The position numbers were made by a program, and so were the translations under genes. A stretch of 64,000 nucleotides of DNA, taken from Acidimicrobiia bacterium. GTDB lineage: Bacteria; Actinomycetota; Acidimicrobiia; Acidimicrobiales; Bin134. The stretch spans positions 1 through 64,000 of the forward strand of contig JAJDYE010000016.1 of NCBI GenBank assembly GCA_022822905.1, in the 5' to 3' direction. How positions within the stretch are numbered: position 1 is the first letter of the stretch; every line of letters starts with the position of its first letter. Under the pieces are notes generated by a model. It made no database searches, was not told the origin of the DNA, and saw only the letters and a program-made list of their open reading frames with translations. This document shows positions 17,948-26,598 of the stretch, piece after piece.

Positions 17948-19087
17948 GTGAGCTCGGCCAAGCCTCTGGATGGCGTGCTGGTGGTCTCAATTGAACAAGC
18001 GGTGGCCGGACCATTGGCGTCCTGCCGGCTGGCTGATGCCGGAGCCAGGGTCATCAAGATCGAGCGAGCCGAGGGCGATTTCTCCCGGGGCTACGACGCG
18101 GCGGCCGACGGTCTCTCCAGCTATTTCGCCTGGCTAAACCGGGGCAAGGAGTCAATCGTCCTCGACCTCAAAGACAGCGAAGACCAAGCACTGTTAGGGA
18201 GAATGATCGAACGAGCTGATGTCTACATCCAAAATCTGGCCGTGGGCGCCGCCCAACGGCTGGGGTTCGGCTCAGAATCCCTGCGTGAGCAGCATCCCCG
18301 TCTGGTGACCTGCGATATCTCAGGCTACGGGCCGACCGGGCCATATGCCCAGATGAAGGCCTATGACCTGCTAGTGCAGGCCGAGAGCGGACTGGTGTCG
18401 GTGTCGGGGGCGCCGGGGCCTCTCGGCCGCGTCGGGGTGTCGGTGGCCGACATCGCCACCGGCGAGGCCGCGGCCCGAGCCATCAGCCAAGCATTGGTCC
18501 GCCAAGCCCGCACCGGCGAAGGCGCCGCCATCGAGGTCTCGCTGTTCTCGACCATGGCCGAGTGGATGACCGTCCCCCTGCTGCACCACGACTACCTGGG
18601 CAAAGGCCCTGAGCGAGTGGGATTGGCCCACCCGTCCATCGCCCCCTACGGCGGTTTCACCACCGCCGATGGCACCACCCTGCTAATCGCCGTACAGTCT
18701 GACCGGGAGTGGCGCACCCTGTGCGAAGAAGTGCTCGACCGACCAGACCTGTCCCACGATCCCCGCTTCGCCACCAACAAAGCTCGAGTAACAAACCGGA
18801 CTGAGACCGATGACGCCGTCGCCGAGGTCTTCTCCCGCCTGAGCACTGACGAACTCCATAGCAGGCTCACCGACAGTCGCATGGCCTTCGGCGCGGTCAA
18901 CGACGTGGCCGGACTCTCCTCTCACCCCCAACTCAACAGAATCACTGTGACCTACGCCGACGGCACCGTCGACCTTCCCGCCCCCGCCACCACCGCCGAC
19001 TGGGACAAAACCAGCGACAACGTCGCCCCAACCCTTCCGACCCTCAACCAACACGGCCCCCAAATCCGAGCTGAGTTCACCAGTTGA
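17948..19087 (+). CDS. CaiB/BaiF (family III) CoA-transferase
   Basis: About 379 aa from the GTG at 17948; an ATG at 17927 is the alternative. It begins with the family signature KPLDGVLVVSIEQAVAGPLA, continues with GARVIKIER, the LNRGKESIVLDLK segment and the catalytic-Asp region (YDLLVQAESGLVSVSG). Members move CoA between acyl-CoA esters and free acids. It lies close to two acyl-CoA ligases, consistent with carboxylic-acid catabolism. The substrate is unknown. Confidence 0.85.
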   Translation: MSSAKPLDGVLVVSIEQAVAGPLASCRLADAGARVIKIERAEGDFSRGYDAAADGLSSYFAWLNRGKESIVLDLKDSEDQALLGRMIERADVYIQNLAVGAAQRLGFGSESLREQHPRLVTCDISGYGPTGPYAQMKAYDLLVQAESGLVSVSGAPGPLGRVGVSVADIATGEAAARAISQALVRQARTGEGAAIEVSLFSTMAEWMTVPLLHHDYLGKGPERVGLAHPSIAPYGGFTTADGTTLLIAVQSDREWRTLCEEVLDRPDLSHDPRFATNKARVTNRTETDDAVAEVFSRLSTDELHSRLTDSRMAFGAVNDVAGLSSHPQLNRITVTYADGTVDLPAPATTADWDKTSDNVAPTLPTLNQHGPQIRAEFTS

Positions 19088-19120
19088 GACCAAATGCTGG
19101 CCTGTTCACCCAGGTCATGC

Positions 19121-19151
19121 TGTTATCCTTACTTCAGTCTCTAAGTAAGGA
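19121..19151 (+). promoter_or_regulatory. vapBC promoter with 9-bp-arm palindromic operator
   Basis: TCCTTACTT (19126-19134) and AAGTAAGGA (19143-19151) form a perfect 9-bp inverted repeat around an 8-bp spacer. The left arm overlaps an extended -10 (TGTTATCCT, 19121-19129), and the right arm contains the SD-like AAGGA, 6 nt before the vapB ATG. Autorepression by the VapB/VapC complex at such a site is standard for these modules. Confidence 0.7.
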
Positions 19152-19157
19152 CTACAA

Positions 19158-19409
19158 ATGGAAGCAATCGCCACAGTCACCACCAAGGGCCAAGTCACCA
19201 TTCCCAAGGCAATCCGCGACCAATGCGGCTTTTCTGAGGGGGACCAGCTCGTGTTTCGGACTACCGACTACGGAGCTGCCATCATCCGAGTGCCCGACCT
19301 CGCTGATCTTGCTGGAGTAGTAGAGGTTCCACCCGAAAAGAGCGGAGTGCCTTGGGAGGAGATCAGAGAGCAAGTCCGTGAAGCCCGGGCACAGAAGCTG
19401 GCTCAGTGA
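19158..19409 (+). CDS. vapB: AbrB-type antitoxin of a VapBC module
   Basis: 83 aa. The N-terminal 45 residues are an AbrB/MazE swapped-hairpin DNA-binding domain (TVTTKGQVTIPKAIRDQCG). The acidic/basic C-terminal helix (EEIREQVREARAQKLAQ) would wrap the toxin. The stop codon overlaps the vapC GTG by 4 bp (GTGA). It is preceded by a palindromic operator. Confidence 0.85.
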   Translation: MEAIATVTTKGQVTIPKAIRDQCGFSEGDQLVFRTTDYGAAIIRVPDLADLAGVVEVPPEKSGVPWEEIREQVREARAQKLAQ

Positions 19410-19798
19410 CGGCTCTCCTCGACACCAATATCCTCATTCGCTACCTGACCGGTGAACCGCCGGAAATGGCAGCGCGGGCATCCGTCTACCTGCTGAGCGG
19501 CCGTGATCTTGTCTTGTCGGATCTCGTCGTGGCCGAAACCGTCTACGTCTTGGAGTCGTTCTACAAATTGACCCGTCAAGAGGTAGCCAGCCTCGTAGCC
19601 GCGTTGGTGTGCTCCTCCCGATTCCAAGTCCAAGACCAGGACATGCTCATCCGCTCACTAGAGATCTATGTCGACCACAGGATCGACTTCACCGAGGCTT
19701 ACCTAGTGGCTACCGCCGAAAAAGCTGGCATCCCCGAAATCGCCTCCTTCGACCGCGCCATAGACCGAGTCCCCACCATCACCCGCATCGAGCCCTAA
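19406..19798 (+). CDS. vapC: VapC-type PIN-domain ribonuclease toxin
   Basis: 130 aa with a GTG start. The PIN-domain acidic residues are all present: Asp6 (LLDTNILIRY), Glu44 (VVAETVYVL), Asp94 (IDFTEAYL) and Asp116 (SFDRAID). VapC toxins cut tRNAs or rRNA in a metal-dependent way and are held inactive by VapB. The pair appears intact and is translationally coupled. Confidence 0.88.
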   Translation: MTALLDTNILIRYLTGEPPEMAARASVYLLSGRDLVLSDLVVAETVYVLESFYKLTRQEVASLVAALVCSSRFQVQDQDMLIRSLEIYVDHRIDFTEAYLVATAEKAGIPEIASFDRAIDRVPTITRIEP

Positions 19799-19900
19799 CG
19801 TCCTACGGACTCGCTACCCGCTACTTGCTCCGGCCCCCAAGGGTTGTATTCGGCCGTGTAACAGGTAGAAACTGTCACACCCCGTCTGTAAGGTGCGCTC

Positions 19901-21031
19901 ATGGCGAAATTCCTGCACACGGCCGACTGGCAGCTCGGCATGACCCGGCACTTCCTGGCTGGCGAAGCGCAGTCCCGTTTCGACGGTGCCCGGATAGACG
20001 CCATCCGCACGATCGGTGCTCTGGCAATAGACGAAGGATGCAGCTTTGTTGTGGTCTGCGGCGACGTGTTTGAGTCAAATCAAGTGAGCCGCCAAGTTAT
20101 CCTGCGGGCCTTAGAAGCGATGGGCGCGACACCACAGGTCTCGTTCTACCTCTTGCCCGGTAACCACGATCCACTGGACGCCTCGTCGGTATACACATCG
20201 CCTACCTTCACGGACCACAAGCCCGACAATGTGGTGGTTCTGGCGGATTCGAGCCCAGTAGAAGTCTTTTCCGGTGTTGAGTTGATCCCAGCACCCTGGT
20301 TCACAAAGCGCCCCCTCACTGACCTAGTTGCAGACGCCTGCGACCCGCTGGAGGACGCTGACGCAGTGCGGATTGTTGTCGGCCACGGGGCAATCGACGA
20401 GCGATCACCCGATAAGTCCAACCCCGCCCTCATCTCGCTGTCGTCGCTGGAGGAGAGGACCGACGCAGGGCAGATCCACTACGTGGCCCTTGGTGACCGC
20501 CACTCGACTACCGATGAGGGGCGAACCGGACGAGTTTGGTATTCGGGAGCACCAGAACCCACCGACTACGTGGAGATCAATCCGGCCAACGTGCTTCTCG
20601 TGGAACTTGACGCCAACCACATACACGTGCAGGAACGGAGAGTTGGCAATTGGCGGTTCCTCAGTGAAGAGCGGGAGCTGACCAGCGAGGAGGACATTGA
20701 TGAACTTGAAGAGTGGCTAGGGAGCTTGAAGAGCAAGGATCGCATGATCGTCAAACTCGCACTCATCGGCCATGTCTCACTGGCACAAATGGCCAGGCTC
20801 GATCATCTTCTAGAGATCCACTCCAACCTCCTGGCCACTCTGGAAACCAGGGAGCGACGTAGTGAGTTGGTGGTTGTCCCCGACGGTTCAGACTTGGACA
20901 AACTCGAATTGTCGGGTTTCGCCCGTGAGGCGGTAGACGACTTGAGCGAATTGGCCAGATCCGGCGAACAAGCAATGGCCGCGCGCGATGCCCTAGCACT
21001 GTTGCATCGACTGGTGAAGGCCGAAGCATGA
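19901..21031 (+). CDS. SbcD/Mre11-like metallophosphoesterase
   Basis: 376 aa. Calcineurin-like nuclease motifs: HTADWQLG (Asp9; the usual second-metal His of DxH is Gln11), CGDVFESN (Asp55), LPGNHDP (88-91 area), VVGHGAID and LGDRHS. The family acts as a double-strand exonuclease/endonuclease with a Rad50/SbcC partner, which here is the next gene, overlapping by 4 bp (ATGA). TAAGGT (19889-19894) ends 6 nt before the ATG. The Gln substitution is also known to me from YhaO-like relatives, so this is better seen as a YhaO/SbcD-like protein than as housekeeping SbcD. Confidence 0.82.
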   Translation: MAKFLHTADWQLGMTRHFLAGEAQSRFDGARIDAIRTIGALAIDEGCSFVVVCGDVFESNQVSRQVILRALEAMGATPQVSFYLLPGNHDPLDASSVYTSPTFTDHKPDNVVVLADSSPVEVFSGVELIPAPWFTKRPLTDLVADACDPLEDADAVRIVVGHGAIDERSPDKSNPALISLSSLEERTDAGQIHYVALGDRHSTTDEGRTGRVWYSGAPEPTDYVEINPANVLLVELDANHIHVQERRVGNWRFLSEERELTSEEDIDELEEWLGSLKSKDRMIVKLALIGHVSLAQMARLDHLLEIHSNLLATLETRERRSELVVVPDGSDLDKLELSGFAREAVDDLSELARSGEQAMAARDALALLHRLVKAEA

Positions 21032-23664
21032 GGCTCCACCGAATTCGCCTGAATAACTACCGAGGCGTGGTCAATTGCACCGTGGAGTTCTCTACCAGCG
21101 GCGTCACCGTCGTCGAGGGCGACAACGAAGTGGGCAAGAGTTGCATTCCCGAGGCCTTAGATATGATCTTGCACCGCCTCGACTCGTCCAGCAAACAACC
21201 TCTAAAGGCCATCCGTCCGGTTCATCTGGATGTGGGTCCTGAAGTAGAGGTCGAGATCTCTTCTGGAAACTACCGCTTCAAGTACTTCAAGCGCTGGTAT
21301 CGCAGACCAGAGACGACGCTTGAGGTCATTACTCCACGGCGCGAACAACTCACCGGGCGAGAAGCCCACGAAAGGGTTGAGGCGATACTCAAGGAGACAC
21401 TGGACCATGACCTGTGGAATGCATTAACCATTGAGCAGGGAACGGAACCTGAGCTGCCAAAGCTCGGTGTGCCCTCGTTGGGCCAGGCGCTTGATCTGGC
21501 CGCAGGTGGGAACCAGGCAGACGACAGCGATGACGCCTTATGGGACCGAATTTGCGCCGAACGGCTCCGATACTGGACGGGCACCGGAAAGGAGTCGCAG
21601 GACAGGCAGAGACTGGCCGACGAGGTCGATCTAGCTTTAGGTGAAGTCATAGATCTCGAGAACCGACTCCAGGCCATTGAGAACGACGCAATTGAAGCTG
21701 ACCGGCTAGCCCGTCTGGTGGTCGATCTCGCTGTCCGACGCGACGAGGCTGCTGAGACTGTGAACATGCTCAGCAAGCGGTGGGAAGCGACCGAAAGCCT
21801 ACGCAACCAGATCGAGCGGTTAACCGCCGACCACACCGCCGCCCAAGCCCAGCAGCAGGTGATTGAAGGCAATAGGCAACGTCGTCGCGAATTGGTCGAC
21901 GCGGTGAGAGACCAAAATCGAGAACTGGCCTCCCTAGAAACAGAGGTGGAGCAGGCTATTCCAGATCTAGCTCTGGCCCTGCAGCACAGCCAGGAGACGG
22001 ACAGTGCCCTAAGCGCGGCCCGGAACGCCCTGCGTGTTGCGGAAGACGAGTTGAGGCTCGCGATCAACGACCGCGACTACTACAGAAACCTCATCGAAAA
22101 GGAACAGCTCTCTGAGCGCTACGAGCGAGTCATAAGTGCTCAGGAGGATCTGAAGGAAGCGGAGAAGGTCCTGGAATCCGCTCATGTGAGTGACGAACTC
22201 GTCAGCAAGATCGAAGACGCCAACCTCAATGTCGCTAGCGCCAAGGCCGCCCTAAGCGGATCGGCAACTTCGGTCGAAGCCACCGCACTGTCAGCTGTTT
22301 CCGCGCAAATCAATGGTGTAGGGGTCGAGCTTGAGGCTGGTGAAGCCCACGAAACGGATGTCACCGGCAGTTGGGAGCTGGTGGTTCCCAATATTGTGCA
22401 GGTGCGAATGCATGCCGGGTCCGGCTCAAGTGACTTGGCTGCGTCGTTGCATGCCGCTCAAGAAGAACACAACCGGTTGTGTGCCCAAGGAAGTGTTTCC
22501 AACCTGACCGAAGCCAGGCAGAAGGCTGAAGAGCGCAGGGAGGCAGCGCGACGCCGAGTAGAGGCTCAAAAGACCATCGTCCAAGATGTTCGAGACCTAA
22601 CCCCCGAAGTCCTAGCCCAGAAGGTGGATGGGTTGGAGAAACGGACCGCTTCATATCCCGGCAACAGGCCCGAGATACCTCCCCTTCCCAGCAGCTTTGA
22701 GGATGCCAAGCAAGCCGCTTCTCACGCAGAGAGTTCGGTAGACGAGTGTCGAACAGAGGTTGACCGATGCGAGGCGAACCACACGGAACCCGACGAGGCC
22801 CGCCGACAAGCCGAACTCAGTGCAGCTGTAAGAGACGAGCGGCTAAACAACGTCCGTATCGCTTTGGAACAGGCCGAGCAAAAGTTGGAGGAGGATCGGC
22901 AAAGGCAGTCTGATGTCGCCATCGACGAGGCCCTAGCGGCTGAGGAGATGAAAGTTGAGGAGGCCGCTGCGGCACTTGAACAGGCTGAGAAAGAGCTTAG
23001 AACGCAAGACCCCGACTCCGTCAAGGCCAAGCTCGACAACGCCCACGCCGTCAAAGTCAAGACAGAGAATGACCTAAGGAATAATCAGCAGCGCCTGCAT
23101 CAGCTGAAGGGAACGTTAGAGGCTTACGGCGAAGCTGGCCTGCACTCTCAACTCAACGACGCTAGGAACGAATATCAGCATCTTGTTCGTAGGCACGAGC
23201 GCATTGAGGCGCGGGCCCAAGCTGCACTATTACTCCATCAGACCTTCGAGCGGCACCGCCAAAAGGCCCGGCAACGCTACATCGCACCATTCAAGGAGCA
23301 GATCGAGCAGTTAGGACGAATCGTGTTCGGCCCCACATTCGAGGTTGAACTAGACAACGATCTGCGAGTTGCCCGGCGCACCCTCGAAGGCAAGACACTG
23401 GACTTCAGCCAACTAAGCGTGGGCGCCTGCGAGCAGATCGGCGTAATCAGCAGGCTGGCCTGCGCCGCCATCGTCAGTCCCGACGGCGGGGGTGCCCCGG
23501 TGGTAATCGACGACGCTCTGGGATGGAGCGACCCGACCCGTCTTCAGTCCATGGGTGCAGTCATTGCCGCCGCTGGTCGGGACTGCCAAGTCATTGTGCT
23601 GACCTGCACACCGGGCCGTTACGCCCATGTAGGTAATGCTGAGGTGGTTCGCCTACCGGCCTGA
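21028..23664 (+). CDS. SbcC/Rad50-like coiled-coil ATPase
   Basis: 878 aa. Walker A is GDNEVGKS (31-38). About 500 residues of Glu/Gln/Arg-rich coiled coil follow, split by a globular patch around 400-480. The C-terminal ABC half has LSVGACEQIG (signature) and VVIDDALGWSD (Walker B and D-loop). No CxxC zinc hook is visible at the coil apex; the nearest pair is ECRTEVDRC. With the coupled nuclease gene it should form a DNA-end-processing complex, perhaps in repair or phage defence. Its stop is 2 bp from the convergent ligase stop. Confidence 0.82.
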   Translation: MRLHRIRLNNYRGVVNCTVEFSTSGVTVVEGDNEVGKSCIPEALDMILHRLDSSSKQPLKAIRPVHLDVGPEVEVEISSGNYRFKYFKRWYRRPETTLEVITPRREQLTGREAHERVEAILKETLDHDLWNALTIEQGTEPELPKLGVPSLGQALDLAAGGNQADDSDDALWDRICAERLRYWTGTGKESQDRQRLADEVDLALGEVIDLENRLQAIENDAIEADRLARLVVDLAVRRDEAAETVNMLSKRWEATESLRNQIERLTADHTAAQAQQQVIEGNRQRRRELVDAVRDQNRELASLETEVEQAIPDLALALQHSQETDSALSAARNALRVAEDELRLAINDRDYYRNLIEKEQLSERYERVISAQEDLKEAEKVLESAHVSDELVSKIEDANLNVASAKAALSGSATSVEATALSAVSAQINGVGVELEAGEAHETDVTGSWELVVPNIVQVRMHAGSGSSDLAASLHAAQEEHNRLCAQGSVSNLTEARQKAEERREAARRRVEAQKTIVQDVRDLTPEVLAQKVDGLEKRTASYPGNRPEIPPLPSSFEDAKQAASHAESSVDECRTEVDRCEANHTEPDEARRQAELSAAVRDERLNNVRIALEQAEQKLEEDRQRQSDVAIDEALAAEEMKVEEAAAALEQAEKELRTQDPDSVKAKLDNAHAVKVKTENDLRNNQQRLHQLKGTLEAYGEAGLHSQLNDARNEYQHLVRRHERIEARAQAALLLHQTFERHRQKARQRYIAPFKEQIEQLGRIVFGPTFEVELDNDLRVARRTLEGKTLDFSQLSVGACEQIGVISRLACAAIVSPDGGGAPVVIDDALGWSDPTRLQSMGAVIAAAGRDCQVIVLTCTPGRYAHVGNAEVVRLPA

Positions 23665-23672
23665 ACTCAGGC
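23659..23672. terminator. Short inverted repeat between convergent stops
   Basis: GCCTGAACTCAGGC spans the stop codons of both the SbcC-like gene and the convergent acyl-CoA ligase. It has 5-6 bp arms, a very small loop and no T-tract, so it may act weakly as a bidirectional terminator or be chance. Confidence 0.25.
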
Positions 23673-25184
23673 GAACTGCTGGCGGAGGCGGAATTTTTCT
23701 ACTTTGCCGTTGCCGGTGCGGGGGAGTTGTTCGATTGGCTGAATGGTGGTGGGGACCTTGTAGGGGGCCAGGGTTCCCTCGGTGTGGGCCCGAAGGTCGT
23801 CTTCGGTGGGGAGTTCACAGCCTTCGGCCACCACGATGAAGGCGGCCACTGTCTCGCCCAGCACGGGGTCGGGGCGGGCTACCACGGCGATGTCGCCCAC
23901 TGCGGGGTGGGTGCGCAGGGCGGTTTCCACCTCGATGGTGGACAGATTTTCTCCGCCCCGGCGCACGATGTCCTTTTGGCGGTCCACGAAGTAGAGGTAG
24001 CCGTCGTCGTCCACGTAGCCCAGATCGCCGGTGCGGAACCAGTCTCCTGAGGTGGCGGCCTCGGTGGCCTCGGCGTCTTCGATGTAGCCGTTGAAGCCGA
24101 TGGTGGACCGCAGGAAACAGATCTCCCCGGTCTCTCCCGTCGGGGCTTCAGTGCCATCGGGCAGGAAGATCCGCAGCACCGATCCCTCGAAGGGCTTGCC
24201 CACCGAGCCGGGGCGACGGGGCTCGTCCAATCGGGTGTAGGTGCCCGAGCCGGCCTCGGTCATGCCGTACCAGTCCATGCACGGCACCCCGTAGCGCTCC
24301 TCGATCTGCTCGATGATCGGGGCGCAGCCCAGCGGGATCATCACCCTCAGCGAGTGCGACTTCTCGTGGGGGCCGGGCGGCTGGGACATCAAGATGTTGA
24401 TGATGGGCACCAGGGTGAGGAAGTAGGTCGGGCGGTAGAGGTCAACCAGCGCCCAGAAACGCGACGCCGAGAACTTGCGCTGCATGACCACGCTGGCTCC
24501 CCGGCTCAGCGCCGACATGGCCCCACCCATGGCATTGCCGTGGAACAGCGGGGTCACCACCAGGGAGCGGTCGGTGTGGCTCAGCCCGAACATCTCCTCA
24601 TAGGGCACCGCCCCTCCGGCGAACAGCTCGGGACTCATCGGTACAGCCTTGGGGCGCCCGGTTGTGGTGCCCGAGGTGTAGAGCACGTTGCCCTCCACGA
24701 AGCCGTCCACCGGGGGAAGGTCTAAGCCCGCGCCTTCCGGTGACTCGCCGATGAGATCGGCCAGCAGCAGTGCCCCATCCACCGGCTCGTCCACGCTCAC
24801 CACCGCTTCCACCATGTCCATGCCTGTAGTTAGGACCACGGCACGCTCGGCACGCTCGGCCTCAGCGAACACCAAGCGGCACCGGGAGTGGTTGAGCACG
24901 AAATCCAGTTCCGGATCGGTCCACTCCGGGTTGATGGGAACGCCCGCAAGACCGATGGCCTGCATACCCAGCTGGCACTCGATGTACTCGGGGCGGTTCT
25001 GCATCCAGATGCAGGCCCGATCGCCCAGTCCTAGCCCGAAGCGGGTGTGGAACTGGTGGGCTAGAGCCCCGCCGTGGGCAGCCAGCTCTCGAAAGGAGCG
25101 GTGGCCGTCCTGCTCGGTGAGCACCGCCAGCTTGTCGGGCCAAGTTCGGCTGAAGTCGCGAACGACGTCATACAAGGTGGGCAT
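23667..25184 (-). CDS. Acyl-CoA synthetase (AMP-forming)
   Basis: 505 aa ANL ligase. Motifs: YTSGTTTGRPKAVPMS (P-loop), TPLFHGNAM, DWYGMTEAGSGT, GDLGYVDDDGYLYFVDR and the C-terminal LPRTGNGKVEK with catalytic Lys. It resembles crotonobetaine/carnitine-type or medium-chain ligases (the PLFHGNAM segment), but the substrate is unknown. The SDR gene at 25225-26007 lies 40 bp upstream on the same strand, so the pair is probably one operon. Confidence 0.86.
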   Translation of the reverse strand: MPTLYDVVRDFSRTWPDKLAVLTEQDGHRSFRELAAHGGALAHQFHTRFGLGLGDRACIWMQNRPEYIECQLGMQAIGLAGVPINPEWTDPELDFVLNHSRCRLVFAEAERAERAVVLTTGMDMVEAVVSVDEPVDGALLLADLIGESPEGAGLDLPPVDGFVEGNVLYTSGTTTGRPKAVPMSPELFAGGAVPYEEMFGLSHTDRSLVVTPLFHGNAMGGAMSALSRGASVVMQRKFSASRFWALVDLYRPTYFLTLVPIINILMSQPPGPHEKSHSLRVMIPLGCAPIIEQIEERYGVPCMDWYGMTEAGSGTYTRLDEPRRPGSVGKPFEGSVLRIFLPDGTEAPTGETGEICFLRSTIGFNGYIEDAEATEAATSGDWFRTGDLGYVDDDGYLYFVDRQKDIVRRGGENLSTIEVETALRTHPAVGDIAVVARPDPVLGETVAAFIVVAEGCELPTEDDLRAHTEGTLAPYKVPTTIQPIEQLPRTGNGKVEKFRLRQQFA

Positions 25185-25224
25185 CGCCGGGCAGCCTAGT
25201 GAGGGGAAGGCTCAGACCGCTGGT

Positions 25225-26007
25225 TCACGTCACCACGTCGGCCGCACCCCCGTCGATGCGAAGGTGGGCGCCGTGGATCTGGCGGGCCCGGTCGCTGCAC
25301 ACGAACGCCACCAGCTCCCCCACATCGGACACGGTGGCGATGCGCCCAGTCAGCGTGGGCATCTGCACCGTCGTCACGTGGCGCTCGATATCAGCCCAGT
25401 CGGTGGAGCGGCTTTCCCGCTCGGCCTGGCGAGTCCACATCTCCACCAGTTCGGGGGTTGCAATGGCGCCGGGACTCACGCAGTTCACCGTCACCCCGGT
25501 GCCGGCCAGCTCCCGGGCCAGGCTGACGGTCATGGCGGGCAGGGCGCCTTTGGCCGCGTAGTAGCCCGGGATGCGATCACCGGGTCGGGTCGCTCCTACG
25601 GTGGACACCAGCACGATCCGGCCCCAGCCCCGCTCCATCATGGCGGGAACCATGAGCCGGGTCATCCGTACCGCGGTGAGCACATTGCGGTTGTAGGCAT
25701 CCACCCAGACATCCGTGCCGTCATCCCCCCAGGTGCCGCCTACGGCCACCCCGTAGTTGTTGACCAATATGTCCACCGGGCCGCACTGGCTGACCACCGC
25801 CTCCGCCCCCTCATCGGAGCAGATGTCTCCACACACTGCCCGAACCGGCGACCCCAGCTCATCGGCCAGCCAATCGGCCTGCCCTTCGCCAAACCCGTGA
25901 ACCACCACCTCAGCGCCCTCCGCAGCCAGCACCCGAGCAATCCCACTCCCCGTCCCCCGATAGCTCCCCGTAACCAGCGCCACTCTTCCAGCAAGGCCAA
26001 GATCCAT
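25225..26007 (-). CDS. Short-chain dehydrogenase/reductase
   Basis: 260 aa. It has the cofactor motif TGSYRGTGSGIA (an uncommon Tyr-Arg-Gly-Thr variant), the NNYG element in place of NNAG, catalytic Ser in VSTVGA, and Tyr/Lys in YYAAKGAL, with a C-terminal HGAHLRIDGGA typical of SDRs. It probably precedes the acyl-CoA ligase at 25184 in one transcript. The substrate is unknown. Confidence 0.85.
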   Translation of the reverse strand: MDLGLAGRVALVTGSYRGTGSGIARVLAAEGAEVVVHGFGEGQADWLADELGSPVRAVCGDICSDEGAEAVVSQCGPVDILVNNYGVAVGGTWGDDGTDVWVDAYNRNVLTAVRMTRLMVPAMMERGWGRIVLVSTVGATRPGDRIPGYYAAKGALPAMTVSLARELAGTGVTVNCVSPGAIATPELVEMWTRQAERESRSTDWADIERHVTTVQMPTLTGRIATVSDVGELVAFVCSDRARQIHGAHLRIDGGAADVVT

Positions 26008-26140
26008 GGTCCAATGCTGGCATAGGACAGAGCGAACGGCGACCGCCAGGAAAATGGTTAGTACCTTTCATTGAATATCCATATATTCTCATCATATTCC
26101 TAGACCTGCTTCACAATTTCCTGCTCTCAAGGCGACGAAA

Positions 26141-26341
26141 GTGCTGCGCCTGCTGCGCAAGGTCGGATACAGGGAGGTTCCAGGTCTCGGGAAAGGCTCG
26201 CACGTCTGGCTGAGAGCCGAGGGGAGAAAATCAATCTGCTTGCCGATGCACAAGGGGCGAGAATTGTCTCCACGGCTCCTTCGGAAGATGCTCGTCGAGG
26301 ACGCGGGTCTCTCTGATGCTGAAATCGACGCGCTACTCTGA
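26141..26341 (+). CDS. hicA: HicA-like mRNA interferase toxin
   Basis: 66 aa from a GTG. Family features: LLRKVGYREV, then GKGSHVWL with the catalytic-type His, LPMHKGRELSPRLLRKML and a C-terminal GLSDAEI helix. The usual HicA opening (PALxxxxVxxLL) is also encoded in frame upstream (PALKATKVLRLL from 26120), but no ATG, GTG or TTG lies between the preceding stop (26072) and 26141. Either a rare start such as ATT is used or the protein is N-terminally trimmed. A HicB-like gene follows after 20 bp. Confidence 0.7.
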   Translation: MLRLLRKVGYREVPGLGKGSHVWLRAEGRKSICLPMHKGRELSPRLLRKMLVEDAGLSDAEIDALL

Positions 26342-26361
26342 GCCAAGGCGGAAAGGCAAGA

Positions 26362-26598
26362 ATGTCCAGGATAAAGGCCTACAAGAACCCAGACAGGGGT
26401 CCCGCTTGGTGCGCTGAGGGTGAAATGGGTGAATTCTCCTACTACGCGAGTGCCGACACCCTTGAAGAGCTCAGTACGTTGATCGCGGAAGCTGCCGCGG
26501 AAAGCGGCATTTTTCCTGAGGTGATCCTGGTGGACAACCCCGACAAGGATGAAGCTCCTATTGCCGAGATCGATCTGTCAGCTACCGGGGTCAGATGA
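26362..26598 (+). CDS. HicB-like antitoxin
   Basis: 78 aa. It has the partial RNase-H-like fold of HicB/DUF1902 proteins: [32 protein letters not shown], then a strand (PEVILVD) and an acidic tail. No C-terminal DNA-binding domain is present. It is paired with the HicA-like gene; the stop overlaps the start of aroC by 4 bp (ATGA), an odd coupling of an antitoxin to an essential biosynthetic gene. Confidence 0.65.
   Translation: MSRIKAYKNPDRGPAWCAEGEMGEFSYYASADTLEELSTLIAEAAAESGIFPEVILVDNPDKDEAPIAEIDLSATGVR

Noticed and set aside
21028..23664. Rad50 zinc hook at ECRTEVDRC
   Set aside because: Six residues separate the cysteines, and the CxxC motif needed for the hook is absent.
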